Origin: Moniliophthora roreri | Lineage: Eukaryota > Basidiomycota > Agaricomycetes > Agaricales > Marasmiaceae | Reading direction: 5' to 3' | DNA length: 64,000 nucleotides | Assembly (NCBI GenBank): GCA_001466705.2 | Contig: LATX02000208.1 | Location: 62,001-126,000, forward strand | In this document: in pieces, positions 13,024 through 23,747 of the stretch | Layout of the letters: every line of letters starts with the position of its first letter | How positions within the stretch are numbered: position 1 is the first letter of the stretch | Made by a program: the position numbers and the translations under genes | The notes under the pieces: generated by a model | Databases searched by the model: none | What the model was told of the DNA's origin: nothing | What the model saw: the letters and a program-made list of their open reading frames with translations, nothing else

Positions 13024-13448
13024 GGATGCTTTGGGCGTTCACGAGGAAGTGTTCGTTTGATGATGAAAGTAAAAGCATCGAGCAGGGCAGCTTTTATAGT
13101 TGGAGGGAAGTACTCTAACCCCCTAGATTGGAGGCTTCCATCGTAGACCCGAGGTAAGCGTTCATTTCACTAGTTCTTGAAGCATCCCGTTCAGGTGATC
13201 AAAGCTTGTGAAAGTGAGTACAATTCCTTATAATCCAGTTCTTCTTTTCTTGCGACGATGCTGTCATGACGGACTAGAAGATGTCCACGGCACGCCCCAA
13301 CTCGGAACAACTTTTGCTTTTGGCTGAAGATTATCCGTAATGACACTTCTGGGTTGAACAAGGACCGCGGATATCATGAAGTTGGGTTATATATTGTCCG
13401 AATTGGAAAGAAGTACGTATCACGAACAGCTGTACATTTTCGCTTCGC
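13024..13448. other. Intergenic region upstream of the decarboxylase
   Basis: About 425 bases between the decarboxylase start and the stop of SSP1. It carries the decarboxylase TATA box at 13092-13098 (minus); no other feature seen. Confidence 0.5.
13092..13098 (-). promoter_or_regulatory. TATA box of the PsiD-like gene
   Basis: TATAAAA on the minus strand, 69 bases upstream of the start codon. Confidence 0.5.
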
Positions 13449-14203
13449 TTACGAGTTTGAATTTCTCAAAAAGTCATTGAACGGCCCGATGCCGATACTA
13501 TCTCCAGAAGTACCAGTAAAATCGACGAGGGCTTGCCACCAAATGTCAATAACTTCGCTTTGAGCACTGTTGGTTGATAGTCGTTTAGGACCCTAAGAGA
13601 GAGAGACAGATAAAGAAAGAACGTACTCTGGCCACGAATCCGTGTTGAGCTCATCCAAAGTCCTAAAAATGAAGTCGATATACTGCTGGCGAGAAGCAGG
13701 GCATCGTCCGGGAGCGGTGACGCAGTCGGTAGCGATGTGACCGGACCAAACCTTTTTACGAAGAGTCAATAAACGTAAACAAGGAACGAAGCGAAAGGAA
13801 GCATCGCACCTCTTGAGAAATAGGACTCAATCCTTGTGCACCAGCAGCAGCAATCCGTGGGTCAAGGCAGCTTGCAATACCAACAGTCTTCGTGGTTCCT
13901 TGACATGTAGCTGCTGCAACACATTCGTGGAGCGACCAAGGTTGACTGAATCCCGTTTCGATCTTGGCAAAGCAGGCATCGGCCTGAAAAGGTTTTTTTT
14001 TTCGTCAGTTCATCGAACGAGAATTCAGAGATGGAATGATAACTTACCAAAACTTTGCAAGCTGGGCTGAAATGGTCATGATAAACCCCGATATTAGCCC
14101 TCCATTCGTCGCATTGCTCAGGTGTGGGCGTGTCTCGCTTGACAGGTTTAGCCTGAGCACCAAGGAGGAAGGAGAGAGCGACGAGAGCGGTAGTGAGCTT
14201 CAT
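13449..14203 (-). CDS. Small secreted cysteine-containing protein SSP1
   Basis: Four exons give about 200 residues. A signal peptide (MKLTTALVALSFLLGAQA) is followed by the family core QCDEW...YHDHFSPACKVL, then CVAAATCQG, TVGIASCL, APGRCPASRQ, EVIDIWWQAL and the C-terminus FNDFLRNSNS. A near-identical architecture, with introns at matching places, is found in a pseudogene at 15.7 kb and in an intact gene at 31.0-31.8 kb, which confirms the model. I do not recognise a named domain. Evenly spread cysteines and the signal peptide point to a disulfide-stabilised extracellular protein. It lies just upstream of and codirectional with the PsiD-like gene. Function unknown. Confidence 0.8.
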
Positions 14204-14250
14204 GTTGACTTGGAGGGTCCTGCAGGTCAGAGGTCGTTGATGCAGAAGGG

Positions 14251-14258
14251 TATTTATA
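14251..14258 (-). promoter_or_regulatory. TATA box of SSP1
   Basis: TATAAATA on the minus strand, 48 bases upstream of the SSP1 start codon. Confidence 0.45.
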
Positions 14259-15641
14259 CAAAGTTATAGAGTAGAATTCGGAAGAAAATCCCCGCCCATG
14301 CGCAGTGGAGATGGTTGTCAGTCTGGAGGCAGTGATGATACTGATGTAATGAACCCCTAGCCCCGGATTCGCCACATGGTGCTAGGAGTGCTTCAACTTC
14401 ACCTTCCCCATAGAAACGCTGAATGAACCTGAATAATTCAATGAGTATCGCCATCTGCACGACGATTATTCTCTTTTGAACCTCTCCCTGCACGAGAAGC
14501 AGCAAAGACGCAGACGAAAGGCCATTGAGTCAACATCGATGGACCCGGTCTCAATTCTCCGAATCACATTCGGGGCGTCCCGCTTTCCCGAGTGTCTCCG
14601 ACCCGTTATTGCGCAAGAGGCTCGCCTTGCGTTGACGCGGATAGGCGTTTTGGAGCGAGTGCGTTACAAGTCTAGTGTATAAACAGCCATCGAAAGCTGC
14701 AGCCTCCGGAAAATATGCTAGGGATGAATTGCTGTGAATCCCAGTTGAAACGCGAAACGAAGAATGGAGATGGTGGTAGCGATCAAAGAGGCTCTTTGAA
14801 AGAACGGCTGTTCTCGGCCATCACCACATCTCCGGCAAAATTCCCGAATTCACACCATCGCCTCCTCTTTACCTAAATTCTTCAATGTCGTCCCCCTCCG
14901 TTTCGTATCTTTTTGTCATGATCCGGGCTCCCTTCACCCCTCAAAACCCTTTCTTTCACTCTCACACTTGTTTCTTTCACTTTGACTCTTATAGGTCTTG
15001 TTAGTAGCTACAGATCACAGAGCTAGTATCCAAGAGTCATGTAAATTTGTGCGTGTCTCGGCATTGAATCCCGTCGCCCTGCTCCTTACGCCTTTTGCAT
15101 CTACTTTAGACCTCACTAGCCTTACGCAGAAGAGTGCAGTCTCAGAGTCTTAGACTTAGGCTATAAATTTACCTAGGCAAAGCCACGGCTAGTTACGAGT
15201 CCGAGTTTACGAGGATTCGTCTTCATCTGCCAATTTTTTTCTTATGCGGAAGGTATAATTGGGTGGGAAAGTCGTGGTCTGATAAGATGGTTTTGTTTGG
15301 CTCATTCTGCGCACGTTCAGCTTCGCTCTCATTACAGTGCCCAAGTTTCCGTAAAACTACAATGCCAGAAACAGACTCGTAAATCGCCATCGAACCCTGA
15401 TGGCCCACAGTCGAACTTCATGCTAGAGGCCTCGACATGTTCTTCGTCTTCGTCCCGATCACCCAAACCCATTCCAAGGCGCTCGAGAGTGATCTAGACG
15501 ATACCACTAACATCTCGACATCCAGCTTGAGGCCCACAACTGTCCGGGTCCTTAATCATCGATTGCCTCTTGACGCTAACAATGACAGATAACCGCGTCA
15601 GCATGTCACTCGAAATCACTCGCAGATGATCCGGATCCCCT
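14259..15641. other. Intergenic region
   Basis: About 1.4 kb between the divergent SSP1 and SSP2 copies. It carries their promoters at the two edges; I see no gene in it. Confidence 0.5.
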
Positions 15642-15650
15642 TATATAAAA
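15642..15650 (+). promoter_or_regulatory. TATA box of the SSP2 pseudogene
   Basis: TATATAAAA lies 37 bases upstream of the old start codon. The core promoter is preserved although the gene is broken. Confidence 0.4.
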
Positions 15651-15686
15651 ATTTGCCGGACTTGGTCTCAAATCTCCAGCTTCAAG

Positions 15687-16444
15687 ATGATCTTGTTCTC
15701 TTTTGCACTCGCACTCACCAGCGTGATTGTCGCATCAGCACAGACACCTCAATGCAATTAATGGCTCGGTGATGAGGGTGTATACAAAGGTCATTTCAGT
15801 CCGGCCTGTAAAGTTCTCATACGTGACCATCCATTTCCATTCCTCCTGAATCGACGTCATTAACCAAACACGCCAGAGTACTGCTTGCTTTGACAATGTC
15901 CGCTCTGGGACAAATCATGCGGCTACTTGTCAAGGCGCATGTCCATTGGTACCTCATTCTTCGTGGCTTATAATACTCACCTTTTTCGTTCTCAAATAGA
16001 CCGAGAAAACCGTCGGCATCGCAGGCTGTATTAATCCCGATCTCGCTGCTTTAGGGCATGAAGGTTTCTTTCTTACACAGCAGGCACGTTTCGCTTTCTC
16101 ACTCTCTTCTAGTATAGTCCGCTCAATAATGAATAGGTCTGGAACGGATATATATAGCAACATACTGCGGCTCTGCACCTCCTAGGTGCCCGCTCCCAAG
16201 GCAGTACTATATTGATTTCATTTACCGTACCTTGGACGACCTTGATACGGATTCATGGCCAGAGTACGCGTCTCGTCTCTTCCATATGTGACGATTATTC
16301 TTGACTAGGGAATGCGACAGTGCCCAAACGGAAGTGATCGATATTTGGTGGAATACCCTGCTTGACTGGGCAGGTCAAGGAACAAATGGAGAGGTAATGT
16401 ATGGGCAGTTCAACAATTGGTTAAGAAATTCGCATTCGCAGTGA
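15687..16444 (+). pseudogene. Small secreted protein SSP2, broken copy
   Basis: The signal peptide (MILFSFALALTSVIVASA) and the family core VYKGHFSPACKVL are intact, but a TAA at 15759-15761 interrupts it at the place where SSP3 has Gln (QCSQW). Further on, the AT repeat in GGATATATATAGC is two bases longer than the family reading frame allows, shifting the frame before APPRCPLPRQ. The C-terminus EVIDIWWNTLL...FNNWLRNSHSQ and stop remain readable. Splice sites mostly follow SSP1 and SSP3. Two independent lesions make this a pseudogene; the decay is recent because most of the protein is still legible. Confidence 0.8.
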
Positions 16445-16589
16445 GAGAAGGCTGATATTTGGGTAAGGCTGGGATGAACGACTCCATCAATTTACTTTCG
16501 GGTTAAAACGAGTTATTCAACGTTTAGGAAGAGAACTCTACATTGTTATTATATATACAGTACACAGAGAAGAAACACGCAACCTAAAC

Positions 16590-17992
16590 CTAAGCCACCG
16601 CAATAACCGAATTCACCTTTTGATGGCTATCCTCCTCAATCTCCTCCGGAAAGTTCATTTTAACATCTTTATTGAAAACCAGCGCACACGACGATCCACC
16701 GAAATGGAACATGCCAAGTTGCTCCTCAGCCTTCACCCTCTGCCCTGGCTTCACCGTCGCCTCGCAACTCGACATCTCAGCCAAACCTACTGCAACCGAA
16801 ACACATCATACCAATGGCAGAATTATCGGAATTGATGAAGACGAGAGTTCGTGTCGCACGCATCCGAGTCATCCACGCTTGCGCTTGGGAAGGATGCTTC
16901 AAGAGTGGTAGGATCGATATCTCCGGGGAGGCGATTAAGCTGGTCAAGGAGACCATCATCACCGACATAACTACCTGGTATCGTCTCCACCTTGACGATA
17001 GTAACCGTTCACAGGCGCGTGCCAACGATGATAATCCTGTGTATCAAGAAACCCTTGATACACTGTTCCCCTCCAATAAACGAATCTGCGTACTGGATAT
17101 TGAGAAGATCCGTAATGGTGTATGTCTGGCCTTTTAGGAAGAGTTTGTCGGTCTTCTTCACGCCACGGGTGATATGGAGTACTGTGGACTCGCATGGGTT
17201 ATAAATGAGGCTAATATCGTCAGGGTTGAGGATAGGTCGTACGCCGGGTTTGAGCTCCCGAGTGAAGAAGGCATCATCCCAGGATGCGAATCCTCGGTTC
17301 TCGGTTCTCCGCATTCAGGTCGGGGCAGATGTACGTATCGTTGAATAGACCACGACCGTTTTCCCTTCTAGAAGCTTCATTGAAATGGGGCTAAACCAAC
17401 CCCCCTTGACCCGCCGTAAGACTCCTTTGCCGAATCTGCCGTACGGGAAAATTTAGCCCAATCGCTCTCCATATCTAAAATGGCTGCAGAGAGGCGAATT
17501 TTCTGGAATGGCAATGTTATGGAAGAGGTCGAATATGAATTGGGGAAGTGTAGTGAGCGGTTTTGGGGTTGGATTTCCAGAACTATCCGTCGTGAAGTCG
17601 AATAAGGGAGGTGTGACGACGAGTTGGGTCGAGTAGGTTGAGTAGCCCGTCGACATTGTGGATCTGGTTCAGAGCTTCTCGTCAGCGACGTAGGGCCAGA
17701 GATGAGGAGAAGAAAACACACCTTGTTACCCTTGAAGACGGGGTTTTCCGAAAAGATCTTGCCCAGTACATTCACTGCAACTGAGTCGGCTTTGATAGCA
17801 TTCTCGAATTTAACGATGCTAGGGGAGCGTGGGCCTATGTGGCTGGGACTCGACTTTGTGATGAAATCGAGGTGCTCCTTGAGCCTCCCTGTGTCCCTTG
17901 GATGGGTCAAATAGAACGGTAGTAGGCAGGATGTAGCCCTTTTCTTGGCCACTGCGAAGTATCTTTTCGGCGTTTGGGAGTCCGAATGACAT
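16590..17992 (-). pseudogene. Second PsiD-like decarboxylase, frameshifted copy
   Basis: Family blocks in order along the minus strand: PSIVKFENAIKADS, FASWDDAFFTRELKPG, YHRWHAPVNG, TRTLVFINSDNSAIGMMCF, and MFHFGGSS with the C-terminal VNSVIAV. They lie in different reading frames. Shifts are visible after the start exon, in the exon after the first intron, near 17450, near 17055 (an altered G run), near 17000 and near 16795. The catalytic residues and the self-processing motif are still present as words, but no single frame or sensible splicing joins them. It is a pseudogene related to the intact enzyme at 11.6-13.0 kb and lies beside the broken SSP2, so a decarboxylase-SSP pair was probably duplicated and then lost. 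Confidence 0.8.
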
Positions 17993-19943
17993 GTTCTATG
18001 ACAGAAAGTTAGTCGAGCGTTTGGGAAACATGGAGAGGTCCTATACATGTATTTGAGTCGAAGCAAGTAATGGGGAAACTTCAGGTCGCTGTCAAACGAA
18101 AGTTGAGACTGGGCTTTTGAACGGAGGCAGAAGAGTACGTACAAAGATGGATGGAACTTTGAATGTTATGGTTCTCGGTACTCGATCTTCAGGATTATCC
18201 GAACAGGCTTTCATCGGCCAAATAAAGGCCCAAAAGGTCGCATGTTGGAGATTCGGGGTCGGTTAACTGCGGGCTGTCAAGGATCCTAAGGAACAATAAA
18301 AGATGGAAGTCGTTCAAACATACATATTCGGGAGAAGTATCTGCTTGTGCTTATGAACCAACGAAAGCAAAAGGTGCCGGTAAGGCCTCGTTTACTGCGC
18401 TCCTCGTTTGCTATGTAAAATGCCTGTGATGACAAGGCCAGCGGTCCCTGTTTTACGCTTCAGCAACTTGAAGGTATTTGGAAGGGTAAAATCACGCACC
18501 TTCCAGCGTGAATTCCTTGACCCTCAGCGGAAGGCGTATCACGGTGACGGGTAGTACACATGTACCAGCTTGAAAGCCGTAACCAGGGCCCGAAGAAGGT
18601 TTCGAAAGGCCGATCAGAAACTTGAAGGTCAATGGATTACTATAGAGAATATGATCAGCTATGAAAACCATCAAACATCGAGCATGAATAGGTACCAGTA
18701 CGGTTTCCGTGTTCCGATTCGAGAAGGCTCATCATACCCCACTATTCGGATATGCCAATGTGGTCATAATGCCGTCCTGGTGATGTCTTTATCTTTCCTG
18801 TGCATGAATCAAGGGTGGATGAACCGAGATTGAGATACGAGTGAGACAGCGTAGCGCAGGTCAAAGTGACTCAAGCGTAGTCAAGAGTGTAGTAAAAATC
18901 CAGCAAGGTGGGACCGAAGAACGTTTCGCAAATTTTTAGTTCTCGATACATGGTCGTGTGGTTTCTTCCAGAACCAAAGAAACTTTCGAGAATTGGATCA
19001 GGGAGAGGCAGGTTCTTGAGCCGAGACCTGGAGGTGACCGAATAGATGTTGATGCTAGAACGAGTACCCCGCATGCAAGAATTCAGAGAACAAGATATTA
19101 AGCTCGATATAGTTTTGAGGTTGTTCGTTCCAGAGACTTGCTGCTTTATCATCATGACCGTAGCGGAGATGAGTCACTGATCAGTAGACGCGCGGCTCTT
19201 TCCTCTTGACCACCACCTCGAACAACCCGGGAAGACAACTGATGTGGTATTCTTTTTATGTTCTCATTTTGGATGACATGGATTTCTGGCAGTAGAGTTT
19301 GCTCAAAGCTGTTGATGGTGCTATGGTACTGGTACGTCCCGTAGTAGTCTTTTTTTCCCAATTTCATGTGTCTGACTACGAGCAAGTCCTTAGTATAATC
19401 TTCATCGCCCTCAAGTCGTATACGAGGAGATTTAGAGTGTCAGAGACATTTTAAGAAGGGGCAATCGAGAACTTGGAATACCACGTAGTTCAATTTTCCT
19501 CCCTTGACCCCTCATGGGAAATGACATGGTGCGTACCGGAATGTCTTTTCCTGTTCTTTTCTTGAGGCTTACGATGGCCCTCAGGCTAAGAAAGGAGTAC
19601 AAAGAACTCTTCGAATAACCACTGGGACTCAGCTTTATGCAGGACAGAATAGCTCAAGGTGAAGGCACAGTAACAGTTTGGCTCAGGGCTGCCTTGCACC
19701 TCCGGCGTTGTAGGAGAACGAGTACACCGGTCACGACTGACGTATCCGTTCAACTTCAAGTCTCGGCACAAATTCCTCAACATATGTATGGTCTTGGAGT
19801 TGACGAGAAGGATGGTTCCGAGTCGGTAAGTATGTGCGTCTTGACGATATACCCCCGTTCTTGGCTGCAATGCAAGGTTAAAACCCAATATCCCGTTACC
19901 TATTTTCACGTGATAGAGTGCAAATAGCTGATTGCTTGATAGG
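17993..19943. other. Intergenic region with nothing recognised
   Basis: About 2 kb between the decayed decarboxylase and tRNA-Asp. Only short, overlapping frames on both strands; no domain, repeat or RNA recognised. Confidence 0.5.
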
Positions 19944-20037
19944 TCCCTGGTAGTATATCGGTTAGTACACGCGCCTGTCATTTGCAAGACATGACAAGAT
20001 ACCGCGCGAAAGCTGGGTTCGACTCCCAGCCAGGGAG
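19944..20037 (+). tRNA. tRNA-Asp (GTC) with a 22-nt intron
   Basis: The cloverleaf can be drawn fully. The acceptor TCCCTGG pairs with CCAGGGA plus discriminator G; the D arm closes with GTA/TAC; the anticodon stem CGCGC pairs with GCGCG; the loop carries GTC; the T arm is CTGGG TTCGACT CCCAG. The 22 bases at 19981-20002 interrupt the anticodon loop one base after the anticodon, the canonical place for a nuclear tRNA intron. Mature length would be 72 nt. Decayed relatives lie at about 738-826 and 32066-32146. Confidence 0.88.
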
Positions 20038-20652
20038 TCTTTTTTCTCTCGGACAGTCGGATCGGAGCCGAGTAGGCCTCCTTGACCAATGACTACTACC
20101 ATTGCAGAACCCAAAAGTCATTGTCTCACTCCATCTGCGCAGAAACCCTATTGCTACGGCAAGAAAGCACAAGTTTAAATTCCAGATACATGCAACGCCT
20201 TTGGTGCGACAGTCAAACAGTACGTTTTTGTGACTATCCATCCCACGAGCCCAAAGTCAATTATTTTGCGGATCACACCCTCTTACCTTTAGCGGGAACG
20301 TCGTCTGCTAACAAATTGCAACACTTCCACTAAACACCCGCGCAGATGGCGATCGTCGCTTACTGTAAGAATCGCTCGTTTATGTAGATACCAAGGAGAT
20401 CCAGATACACCAATCTCAGTGCGTTGCTCTATCTTCTTCAGTGTTCACATCGCTAACTTTGATGATTCTTTCCAAATTCCAGGGCCTGTTAGTGAGCTCG
20501 GCAGAGAAGCTCAGACGGGAATGCTTCCGCAATCACTCAGATCGCGTCGATCGTCTATCATGGAGGCCGGAATTCAAAAGCTAGAACCACAACCCGCAAC
20601 CGCAACCCGCAAAATCAAATCATACTACGGGTTTCAGAACGCGCAGCCGGGG
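20038..20652. other. Region between tRNA-Asp and the repeat-protein array
   Basis: No gene recognised. The first 200 bases downstream of the tRNA show patchy similarity to the sequence after the decayed tRNA-like copy at 32.1 kb (for example TTCCA followed by a TGCAA block), consistent with an old duplication. The last part is the promoter of the first repeat gene. Confidence 0.45.
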
Positions 20653-20659
20653 TATAAAT
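20653..20659 (+). promoter_or_regulatory. TATA box of repeat gene 1
   Basis: TATAAAT 55 bases upstream of the start codon. All four array genes have a TATA element in this position. Confidence 0.55.
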
Positions 20660-20707
20660 GCCGCGTCTGTTTGTTGAGAAACGGCATCATATCGCACTTC
20701 GCTCGAC

Positions 20708-21298
20708 ATGAAGGTGCGTCTGCGTCTTGATTCTTGATTCCTTTTTTGCACATTTGCTGATTCATACGTTTACTGCAGCTGATCACCCTCGTCACCCTCA
20801 CGTTCGCACTGGTATTCAGCGCAGCTGCTGTCCCGATTCCCAGGGGTGAGGAGGTATGTGTCTTCTCTCTTTTCTGTATACCATGACGCGTGTTGATTGG
20901 TTTTGTAGAAGCGCTGTGAGCAGCAATACGGTGGATGCGATCAGCCTCCTCCACCATCAGCATGCGAGCCATGGGGATGTGATCTCCCTCCTCCACTTCC
21001 GCCCTGCAATGATCAATATGGCGGCTGTGATCAGCCTCCTCCTCCTCCCTCCTGCGAGGATCAATACGGTGGCTGTGATCTTCCTCCTCCTCCTCCTCCC
21101 TCCTGCGATAATCAGTACGGCGGCTGTGATCTTCCTCCTCCTCCTCCTCCTCCTCCCTCCTGCGATAATCAGTACGGCGGCTGTGATCTTCCTCCTCCTC
21201 CTCCTCCCTCCTGCGAGGATCAATACGGTGGATGCGATCTTCCCCCTCCTCCTCCCCCGGCCTGCAATGATCAGTATGGTGGATGTGATGGGTATTAG
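20708..21298 (+). CDS. Secreted QYGGCD-repeat protein 1
   Basis: Three exons, 156 residues. Exon 1 is just ATGAAG (20708-20713); exon 2 (20779-20853) encodes the hydrophobic signal segment LITLVTLTFALVFSAAAVP; exon 3 (20909-21298) encodes the mature protein. The mature part has seven QYGGCD units, each of the form C-x-x-QYGGC-D, separated by proline runs (PPPPPP); one unit is worn down to CEPWGCD. Each unit has two cysteines six residues apart, suggesting small disulfide hairpins on a polyproline scaffold. I know of no named domain with this repeat. A secreted wall-associated or extracellular structural role is a guess. The two-codon first exon is shared by all four paralogues, which supports the start. 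Confidence 0.8.
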
Positions 21299-21485
21299 AA
21301 CTGGACGCGTGGGGGTAAATGTTTGCAACCTTGCGAACCTGCTTTTGCTTCGACTCAAGTCTACGGACTATGTTTTAAAAAAAGTATATACGAAAATCAT
21401 ATAGACTATACATTATCATGATCATACGAACAATGTATGTCCTTTACTAGCTGATTATTTGTCACCGTGACTGGTGCTCGCGAGC

Positions 21486-21907
21486 AGGACCCCCGTTTAT
21501 ACAGCCAAATACCTGAGTCGGATCCGGACAAAATTCCTGGAAAATTTTTCAAATGCCTAACCCTCATCCAGACAAATTTGGGCCGTTTTTTAGGGCAATG
21601 TCTGAGGCCAAGGTCCGGACAAATTTGGGACAAATCCAGCATGCCTGATACCTATTCCGGACAGATATCAGCGGGCGAAGGTGCAGACCCCGGCTCCCTG
21701 GGCGCCAAAGATGGGAACAAGCCGGCCGAAAAGCGCTCGGCAAACCATGTAGGCGCGCGCTTCTTTACCGATGCCTGAGGCAGGGTCCGGACAAAAATGA
21801 CCTCTCAAGGATGCTTGAGGCGCTGTCCGGACAGCGATTTCCTTTTTTGGATCCGGACAAATCCTCGGCCAGCTGGATCAGGCATTTGGGCGATAACCGG
21901 GGGTCCT
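21486..21907. mobile_element. Non-autonomous hAT-like DNA transposon, 422 bp
   Basis: A perfect 8-bp direct repeat TCGCGAGC (21478-21485 and 21908-21915) flanks the element. Its ends are inverted: the left begins AGGACCCCCGTTTAT and the right, read on the other strand, AGGACCCCCGGTTAT, one mismatch in 15. Inside are six copies of TCCGGACA, near 21532, 21613, 21656, 21787, 21827 and 21852, resembling subterminal transposase-binding repeats. There is no transposase frame. An 8-bp target duplication plus subterminal repeats is characteristic of the hAT superfamily. The corresponding places in the sister spacers near 24490 and 27490 lack the element, so insertion came after the array was duplicated. 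Confidence 0.85.
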
Positions 21908-21977
21908 TCGCGAGCGCGCTTGCTGTTTTTTTCTGCTCTTGACCGTCATTATCGTCATTGTCAACGTATGCCCTTTA

Positions 21978-22845
21978 CCGTTGCCGAGAAGTTCAAGGTC
22001 AAAATGACGATTTTCTCACACGATTTTCAAAATTTTGTGCTGTGTTCCCTACTCAAAGTACTCAAAAGCCAGTTTATATCTCTCTTCTGGCTTCAAAACG
22101 CGGTCGCTCGAGTACTGTAGCGTTTAATCAGAGGCTCTGGGAGGATCTGGGGCTCTTGGTCAAAAAAAATACAAATTTCACAGGCTTTAGTGTCTATGCT
22201 TAACGTATCATTGGATGTATTCAGGCACTCTAAAATACATATTTGATTCTACTAAGAAAATATGCGAGCATATGAGGGTATTGAATGGTAAAGAAGTTGG
22301 ACGTAGGGATGAATTAAGGATGAATGATATCAAAATGATATTCGTCCGGCCAGCACTATAAACTGAGTCGTGTTTCTAGGTGGTTCTAAGGGTCCGATTA
22401 AGACATTGTCACGGCCGCATAGCGTGTTCATGAGTTATAATGATGAATTGACTGGGGGAAAGGTTGATTCAGTCGACGACTTGACGATTCCGATTGAATA
22501 GACTTCTATGATAAAGAATTGGGAAAAATCTCTCTGGATTCCGAGAAAGGGCGGGAAGCTCTTGAGCCCTTGGGAAAGTTACCTGTATATATACGGTTAA
22601 GTTAGAGAAAAGACAGAAAAGAAGAAGCAGGGCATGCACCTTAGCGGCTTGTGACACTTGAACCAAGAGTCCTAGAACCTCTCGGACCCTCCGATACAGG
22701 CCACAGTGTTCCAGGGGCTCAAATTGACGTCTATTGAAGCTAGAAGAGAGGTATAAGTCAGTTTTGAGAAGGGGGACGCGGCACAAAATTTTGCAAATCG
22801 TGTGAGAAAATCCGTTATTTGACCTTGAACTTCTCGGCAACGACA
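21978..22845. mobile_element. Terminal-inverted-repeat element with about 185-bp arms
   Basis: The sequence at 21978-22161 (CGTTGCCGAGAAGTTCAAGG...) returns in inverted orientation at 22662-22845, with substitutions and small indels. The two arms enclose about 500 bases. Flanks are GCCCTTTA on the left and GCCCTTCG on the right, an imperfect 8-bp target duplication. The sister spacer near 24530 reads TATGCTCTTCC without the insert and rejoins the shared sequence AATACTCGATGG, marking it as an empty site. No transposase frame is evident. The superfamily is not assigned. It lies 62 bases from the hAT-like element. Confidence 0.65.
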
Positions 22846-23693
22846 GCCCTTCGTCTACCTCTCCTTGCGAAATACTCGATGGAAAGCCGAGTAATGCTGT
22901 ATGGTACAGCTTCCTGTTACTCTTTTCGTCAACAACTCGTCATCCGGACAGATGATATTGGGCTGAAATAAACCGCGTTCGGAAAGCTAGGCACTTGGGG
23001 AGAGGAAATGGAAAGTGATACCTGGTTTACTAGTATTGGAGCTTGCGTACGAAATTCCCTTCTAAGTTCTTCTTTTCTTCGGATGCTGACTAGGCTCCTT
23101 GGTTGCCTGCAGGATATCTGCTGAAAAAAAAAAAAAAAAAAACATGATTATTGGTCGACTTTGAAGCAATGAAAGGGTAGAGGACGGTTTCATGAGTCGA
23201 GGTGTGTATACAATGCACGTATGAGGGGGTCGCTTCGAGGCTAACCGACTCTTTGAAGGCGAATGTGCAGCCTAACCTCAGGCAGCAGGGTACGCTTGCG
23301 TGGAATGAAGATTCCCTACATTGTCACCATCAGCTGGGAGCCAATTCTCCGATTACAAGAACTAGCAGACTCAACTGGATTCAGGCTCTTCTTGCTCTAG
23401 GTCGACACTACCCGGGCCTGCGTATCGAAGGTCCACAGTCACCTTCCTACTGCAGACGGTTACGCAAGACGACGGAATGACAGTCAAGTTTGAGATTTGG
23501 CGCGCTCTAGGATATCTTACTTAACACGGTACCCCTCACTCTGTGGAAACAAGCCTGAGATACTTCTGCAACCCCTCGAGTCTTCGATTATCGATCTTGA
23601 CAGCTGTCGTACGACACAGTCTGTTTTGATTTCGCGACAAGTATGATTTCTAGGTTTCGTGGCGCCACAGGTTTGAGGACAGTGCTGCTGGGG
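22846..23693. other. Duplicated spacer of repeat unit 1
   Basis: No gene. Parts match the spacers after repeat genes 2 and 3: the AATACTCGATGG region, GAGGCTAACCGAC, ACGGTTACGCAAGA followed by TCAAGTTTGAGATTTGG, and an ACTCTGTGGAAACAAGCCTGA block. An 18-base A run lies near 23125-23142. Confidence 0.6.
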
Positions 23694-23700
23694 TATAAAA
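23694..23700 (+). promoter_or_regulatory. TATA box of repeat gene 2
   Basis: TATAAAA 54 bases upstream of the start codon. Confidence 0.55.
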
Positions 23701-23747
23701 CCTCGTCCATTTGTTCAGAAACGACATAATATTCTCCTTTGCTCGAT

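Noticed and set aside
3659..18000. Psilocybin gene cluster
   Set aside because: Only the decarboxylase type and P450s are shared; no kinase, methyltransferase or transporter of that cluster is present in the window.
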